Source: Beroe forskalii (Eukaryota; Ctenophora; Nuda; Beroida; Beroidae). Taken from it: 64,000 bases of DNA. How positions within the stretch are numbered: position 1 is the stretch's first letter; each line of letters opens with the position of its first letter. This document shows positions 59,601-64,000 of this stretch, in pieces. Location of the stretch: the NCBI GenBank assembly GCA_011033025.1, contig WFMF01000099.1, positions 381,369 to 445,368 of the forward strand, given 5' to 3'. The notes below the pieces were generated by a model. It searched no databases, had not been told where the DNA came from, and saw nothing but the letters and a program-made list of their open reading frames with translations. The position numbers and the translations under genes were made by a program.

Positions 59601-62600
59601 TATTATTATCCTAACTCCGTTTTCTTGTTTATATTGTTCCAGCGACCACATAACTCATATATGCGATCAATGTTCGTCCGTACGTCTTCTAGCAACTTTG
59701 CAACCACCTTTTGTATATTCCGAGTTTTGACTGTTTTCAAATGATTAGTATTCGAAGAACCACCATTGTTCTTTTGTATATTCTCGTTTGAAGTTAGCAA
59801 CTTAGCAACCACCATTGTTTCAACGAAATGAAGCAACCACCATTGTTCCCCGGGGGCAACCACCATTGTTCCCCGGCAACCACATGTAATCACTCTTCTA
59901 GCAACTTAGCAACCACCATTGTTCCCCGGCAAGCAAATCATCTCAGACCCTGCCTTTATAACATTTTACCTAAGTTTGTGCTTTGATCATTATTATTATC
60001 CTAATAATACATAACATATGTGATCAAAGTCCGTACGTTTGCTGAGTTTTACTGTTTTCAAATGATTAGTATTCGAATTTCCGAAGAAAGTTTTGTTTTT
60101 GTTTTTTACTTAAACTGATAATTGATAAAAGATTACAGACCCTGCCTTTATATAGTTTTATAATAAGTTGCATAATGACATAAGTTACCAAGTTTTACTT
60201 CTGAGTTTCGCTTTTACTTGTTTAATTAATACTTGATTAAGCCACTCGATTATATTTTATTAACAATTTGCGTCCTAAATTTTTACCAAAGATTCTTATC
60301 AACGCACATAAATTCATCTCCTTCTCATTGAGCTAGCAGGATCTCCCAATAACCCCATACTCTTCCAGAGAGGAACATGACTATAGAGCACGTGAGTGCT
60401 GTCTACCGCCTAGACAGCCCTAGTCTAGACAGGAGTCTGTGGGTTGTCTACCTGTCTGTGGTCCTCCTCTCCACGCTCATTGGGGACTGCATCATCCTCT
60501 ACTCTTCCCTCAAGCACTCCGCTATCAAACTCAACCCTTATCTCGTGACTGTGATCGTGCATCTTGCAGTGTGCGACCTTTTGTCAGGGATAGTGTTTGT
60601 TCTGCCTACTCTAGTGTCTCTGATAGCAGATTCCTGGGTTTTAGGGGAGCCTCTCGCGTACATACACCTCTACCTCAACAACTGTACATATCAGATTAAT
60701 AACTACTTGATCAGCATTCTAGCCTGCAGTAAACTAATACTCCTAAAGTTCCCGTATAAAACAAGGTTCTGGGACAGAAGACACGGTCACGTGATATGTG
60801 GGATTGTGTGGGTGTTAGCCCCAATCTACCCTGCAGTTAGGATGCTGTGTGATCAGCACGGTCTGGTGTTCAGCTATATTCACTATAACATAGACTTCGG
60901 AGTAGCTGACCAGTACACTCACATAGACAGGGTACTGGTGTACCTGTTCGTTGTGGTTATAGGGTACATCCCCTTCTTGCTAGTGTTTGGGAGCAATGTG
61001 GGTACGCTCTGCTACCTTGTAGGTACTAGGAAGTCTGCTAAGAAGTGTGGGGGTGAGATGCGCTGGCAAGGGATTGTCACAGTGGTCGTCACAGCAACGG
61101 TCTACTGCATATCCTCCATACCAGACACAGCAGCCATCATAGCTTTTACTCTGCTTCCAGTTCAGAACATTGTGACTTACAAGAGGGTGGCTGAGGCTAT
61201 GAACTCACTGAATGTCATGGCTAACTTCTACATTTACTTCCTGACCATCCCTAGTTTCAGAGCCTATGTGAGAGGTCTGGTGTCAGGGGTGAAGGGAAAG
61301 TGATGGACAGTGTTCTGGCAATCTGTCAAGGGAAGTGTGGAGACTACTGTTGTAGGAGAATGGTGGGAGGGAGGGCAAGTCCGAGGAGGTCGTTTCTATG
61401 AAGGATTTGAAATGATATGTGAATAGTTTGCTTTTAATGCTGATTGTCATTCTCACCGATTTTCCAGTGTTTCTGCCAGTAATTATTGGTTGATTGAGAA
61501 TATTATGATTTGGTCGAGCTATCAATATCTCACTATTAATCAAACTTTTGACTTTTGAGTTGATGAATTTTAAAGATGTTATTTTAATGATTGTACTGTA
61601 CTGTAAATTTGCTATTGTATATATCATTTGTCATATACAACTGAGTATGGGGGCCAGGTGTACCAAAGTCCACCTCTCTAGATTTCAATCTCTTCGAAGT
61701 AATTATCATCTAAAATTATAAGTGGTGTCTCGTATCATTTTGCCGCGTCTCGCATCGTGGTGTCGCAGGGGTTAACGAGTCACTAATCCCGAAGTGGGGG
61801 GTTCGACTCCCACTCAGGGCAATGAGCGTGGTAAAATCAGGAGAAAACATTGAACATTGCGCAATGCTGTTAATGAAGAGGCTGCAACCCATCGTGACAA
61901 AGTCTTGGAATAAGCGCCTATTCCTTTTGGAGGGGGGGACAATTTATAAATTCTCAAATATATCTGTGTTTTTACCTGGGTGGTAGGTAAAGGCAGTCCC
62001 CAGCATGAACAGTAGCGTACTCCCAGGGGACCTCAGCAAACTTGGGGAAGGTGACGTAGTTGACTTGCTCAGGGTTTATCAGGGAGAATCCCCCGTGATC
62101 CCCGTCTACCTGTAGGGGGGTAGTCAGGGTGGGTAGAGGATGGGTAAGGAGAGAGAAGTGGTTAAGAGGAGGAGAGAGAGAGCGGTAAGGGAGAGGGGGT
62201 TAGTTAGGGTGAGGGGATAGTAAAAGAGAGGAGATTACTTTATTGGAAGCTGAGGATAAGGGGTGAATGGTGGCTGGGGAAGGGCAACAAATAGGGTATT
62301 AATAAGGATACAAAGGATGAAAACTACGGATAAAGGTTTAAACAGGCATGTCAAGTTTCTCGAAAGTGGAACTCGCTGATGCTACGAATGTCTCTTCTCA
62401 CCTCTTCTGCTTGGTAGATGGCGTCGTTGTATTTGTTGTTAATGAATATCCAGTCTTTAGAACCCGCCAATAAGCAGTTCATCTGGTTGTGTGCGTCCTG
62501 AAAAAGGAGCAGGTGAGACACCACGGGAATAAGGGGAATAGTAATAGGTGAAGGGGTGAATCTAGCAAACCGTGTGTATTGTGTAATTAGTAATATGTCT

Positions 62601-62937
62601 TCATAAACACACCATCGCGAACTCAGGAACTATCTATCAACCTTCCAAGAAAAACTGAAGCTTAGACAAGCAGTAAACACACAGTCATCAGTTTCTTAAA
62701 CAGAAACCTTGTTTACATCTTGTGTAACTCTAGTGTATAAATATGCCTAGTGATCTTGCATTGTCTACCTGGTGTAGGTCTATTGAAGCTGGCTTTATTG
62801 TTTATGTTTACCTTGTGTATAATGCTTTGTGCTCCCCCACTATTGATCCAGATATTCATCTCCACAATGCTATTCTTCATCACACCACAGTTCATTGGGG
62901 CTGGGATCAACAGGTCACGGAACATCGGACTTGGTAA
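50629..62937 (-). CDS. JmjC/cupin-8-type Fe(II)/2-oxoglutarate oxygenase (C-terminal four exons)
   Basis: Exons on minus: 62812-62937, 62402-62497, 61976-62109 and 50629-51427 (stop). All phases match: 0, 0, 2. They give 384 residues of the JmjC fold: NIWINSGGAQSIIHK + DAHNQMNCLLAGSKDWIF supplies the H-x-D iron ligands (visible residues 41 and 43) and the following G-x-K-x-W strand. VHAGDCLYLPP + RYYHRV supplies the distal iron His (residue 122). The H-x-D to His spacing is normal for the family. After the fold come about 240 mostly acidic, helical residues, including FGKLSNDGGETVTWYDVTN, which looks like a weak EF-hand. Such enzymes hydroxylate or demethylate proteins; the substrate is unknown. 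The last intron is 10.5 kb and holds an antisense GPCR, a SINE and a Penelope remnant. Upstream exons lie beyond the window. Confidence 0.85.
51868..52133. repeat. Inverted repeat, about 80-bp arms
   Basis: The left arm (about 51868-51947, CCTGCTGATGTAGACATTCT ... GTAGGGTAACCGCTGATGAT) pairs with the right arm (about 52053-52133, ATCATCAGCGGTTACCCTAC ... CCCATCAGCAGG), with a spacer of about 105 bases. It lies just downstream of the Penelope-like RT on the same (minus) strand and may be part of that element's end or a separate fold-back element. Confidence 0.75.
52490..54129 (-). pseudogene. Penelope-like element reverse transcriptase, frameshifted
   Basis: In order on minus: an N-terminal RT region (54129-53779), the RT core with PKLHKNPYKARFIAGARSC, FTTLYTNLDL and GIPMGGNSSSPIADL (53981-52983), a YVDD catalytic box (about 52940-52930), and the thumb with YLDLNISI, SNIPLEVG, QILRYANIC and RGYSN (52876-52490). 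Frameshifts near 53790, 52985 and 52870 break it. GIPMGG-type and RYVDD motifs fit Penelope-like RTs. No GIY-YIG endonuclease follows within the frames seen. It lies in sense orientation inside the long JmjC intron. Confidence 0.85.
54130..56530. other. Intron sequence, no gene recognised
   Basis: Interior of the long JmjC intron. Only short frames without family resemblance or splice support. Confidence 0.5.
56545..56668. repeat. TGTGCG/TGTCTG microsatellite
   Basis: A run of the 16-bp higher-order unit TGTGCGTGTGTCTGTA and simple (TG)n, about 124 bases. Translations in both directions are cysteine- or histidine-rich artefacts. Confidence 0.9.
57262..57430. repeat. Pyrimidine-rich minisatellite
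   Basis: About ten units of TCATTTCGCTTTCTCC / TCATTTTGCTTTTTCT (15-17 bp). One strand is almost pure pyrimidine, so it could adopt triplex structure; that is speculation. Confidence 0.85.
58600..60010. repeat. Three diverged direct repeats upstream of the GPCR
   Basis: The block CCTAAGTTTGTGCTTTG(G/A)TC occurs at about 58931, 59579 and 59969, each preceded by related sequence (AACAGATCC, GAGATTAATTG, GTCAAGT, AGAAGAGTCAAAGTAG). A second motif, GCAACCACCATTGTTCC, recurs several times at 58746-59930. It ends about 370 bases before the GPCR start codon. Confidence 0.7.
60377..61303 (+). CDS. Intronless class A-like GPCR (divergent), nested antisense in a JmjC intron
   Basis: 308 residues with seven hydrophobic segments at about 21-44, 54-79, 95-120, 138-156, 185-214, 231-256 and 268-292. 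Class A marks kept: LAVCD in TM2 (D67), W145 in TM4, P199 in TM5, a TM6 proline (P249) and N283-x-x-x-Y287 in TM7. Marks lost: TM1 has GD (D37) for GN, the DRY box is replaced by C117-S-K-L120, CWxP is CISSIP, and the NPxxY proline is Phe. N-terminal and C-terminal tails are very short. The coding region has no intron, as expected for a retrocopied or rhodopsin-like orphan receptor. The ligand is unknown. It sits on the opposite strand of the 10.5-kb last JmjC intron. Confidence 0.88.
   Translation: MTIEHVSAVYRLDSPSLDRSLWVVYLSVVLLSTLIGDCIILYSSLKHSAIKLNPYLVTVIVHLAVCDLLSGIVFVLPTLVSLIADSWVLGEPLAYIHLYLNNCTYQINNYLISILACSKLILLKFPYKTRFWDRRHGHVICGIVWVLAPIYPAVRMLCDQHGLVFSYIHYNIDFGVADQYTHIDRVLVYLFVVVIGYIPFLLVFGSNVGTLCYLVGTRKSAKKCGGEMRWQGIVTVVVTATVYCISSIPDTAAIIAFTLLPVQNIVTYKRVAEAMNSLNVMANFYIYFLTIPSFRAYVRGLVSGVKGK
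61735..61950 (+). mobile_element. tRNA-derived SINE (probable)
   Basis: The head resembles a tRNA: an A-box-like GTGTCGCAGGGGTTAACGAG, a CACT/AGTG anticodon-type stem, and a perfect B box GGTTCGACTCC (61800-61810). It continues into a non-tRNA body (GAACATTGCGCAATGCTGTT, AATAAGCGCCTATTCC). The acceptor stem does not close, so it is not a functional tRNA gene. It lies in the JmjC intron just after the GPCR. Confidence 0.65.
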
Positions 62938-64000
62938 CTGAAATATAATGTCATGGTAACTGAAATATAATGTCATGGTAGCTGAAATAATGCCATGGTA
63001 ATTGAAATAATGCCATGGTAACTGAAATATAATGTCATGGTAGCTGAAATAATGCCATGGTAACTGAAATATAATGTCATAGTAACTGAAATATAATGTC
63101 ATGGTAGCTGAAATAATGCCATGGTAACTGAAATAATGTCATGGTAACTGAAATAATGTCATGGTAGCTGAAATAATGTCATGGTAACTGAAATATAATG
63201 CCATGGTAACAGAAATATAATGTCATGGTAACTGAAATAATGCCATGGTAACTGAAATATAATGTCATGGTAACTGAAATAATTCCATGGTAACTGAAAT
63301 ATAATGTCATGGTAACTGAAATATAATGCTATGGTAACTGAAATATAATGTCATGGTAACTGAAATAATTCCATGGTAACTGAAATAATGCCATGGTAAC
63401 TGAAATAATGCCATGGTAACTGAAATAATTCCATGGTAACTGAAATAATGCCATGGTAACTGAAATATAATGCCATGGTAACAGAAATATAATGTCATGG
63501 TAACTGAAATAATGCCATGGTAACTGAAATATAATGTCATGGTAACTGAAATAATTCCATGGTAACTGAAATATAATGTCATGGTAACTGAAATATAATG
63601 CTATGGTAACTGAAATATAATGTCATGGTAACTGAAATAATGCCATGGTAATTGAAATAATGCCATGGTAACTGAAATACTGCCATGGTAACTGAAATAA
63701 TGCCATGGTAACTGAAATAATTCCATGGTAACTGAAATAATTCCATGGTAACTGAAATAATGCCATGGAAACTGAAATAATGCCATGGAAACTGAAATAA
63801 TGCCATGGAAACTGAAATAGTGCCATGGTAGCTGAAATAATTCCATGGTAACTGAAATAATGCCATGGAAACTGAAATAATGCCATGGAAACTGAAATAG
63901 TGCCATGGTAGCTGAAATAATGCATGGTAGCTGAAATAATGCCATTGTAACTGTAATAATGCCATGGTAACTGAAATAATGTCATGGTAACTGAAATAAT
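62938..64000. repeat. Minisatellite of copied 3' splice sites (JmjC intron)
   Basis: About 50 units of 20-22 bp (CATGGTAACTGAAATAATGC, with TATAA variants) run from the edge of the JmjC exon to the end of the window. On the gene strand each unit reads TTATTTCAGTTACCATGG. The real exon begins TTATATTTCAG|TTACCAAGTC, so every unit carries a copy of the acceptor and the first exon bases. Confidence 0.93.

Noticed and set aside
61740..61820. Functional tRNA gene
   Set aside because: A and B boxes are present but the acceptor stem does not pair and the anticodon arm is irregular; better explained as a SINE head.
63307..63985. Open frames rich in ALFQLPWHYFSYHGIISVTM
   Set aside because: Translation of the 20-22 bp minisatellite in an intron.

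Overview
The window is nuclear DNA from an animal. Short GT-AG introns split conserved metazoan proteins, there are eukaryotic tRNA genes, several retroelement and TIR-transposon families, dense minisatellites and one 100-base assembly gap. The gene content (a multi-module D8C secreted protein, a makorin, a REEP5/6-like protein, a JmjC oxygenase and an intronless class A GPCR lacking DRY) fits a marine invertebrate. A non-bilaterian such as a ctenophore is possible, but this is inference and the taxon is not proven.

Layout. 1-2.5 kb: non-coding DNA with short repeats. 2.5-12.4 kb (+): a 27-exon secreted protein made of tandem D8C (uromodulin/GP2/OIT3-type) modules, with further in-phase D8C exons at 13.7-19.15 kb. 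That 13.7-19.15 kb stretch also holds tRNA-Asn, tRNA-Gln, a TA-flanked MITE and two tandem copies of a 2.2-kb fold-back element. 20.4-24.1 kb: minisatellites, the larger one split by a 1.4-kb element with a LINE ORF1-like gene and no reverse transcriptase. 24.2-26.9 kb (-): part of a makorin gene. 28.2-31.1 kb: broken LINE and LTR-gag remnants. 31.3-48.5 kb: a large inverted duplication centred on the gap. Its arms differ by several insertions, including a 1.9-kb TIR element, a second copy of the ORF1-only element and a repeat/LINE block. The right arm holds a clean 5' half of a REEP5/6-like gene and the left arm a corrupted copy of it. 50.6-62.9 kb (-): four exons of a JmjC oxygenase gene. 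Its 10.5-kb intron contains a Penelope-like RT remnant, a tRNA-like SINE and, on the opposite strand, the intronless GPCR. 62.9-64 kb: a minisatellite whose every unit copies the adjacent JmjC splice acceptor.

Three points stand out. First, tandem duplications or minisatellites repeatedly sit exactly on splice junctions, in at least six introns of three unrelated genes. Second, the ORF1-only element is present as two intact copies, one with a matching empty site. Third, the D8C and makorin genes both lose their 3' exons on either side of the 20-24 kb minisatellite, and the REEP gene loses its 3' exons at the inverted duplication. Together with the gap, this suggests assembly or structural rearrangement.
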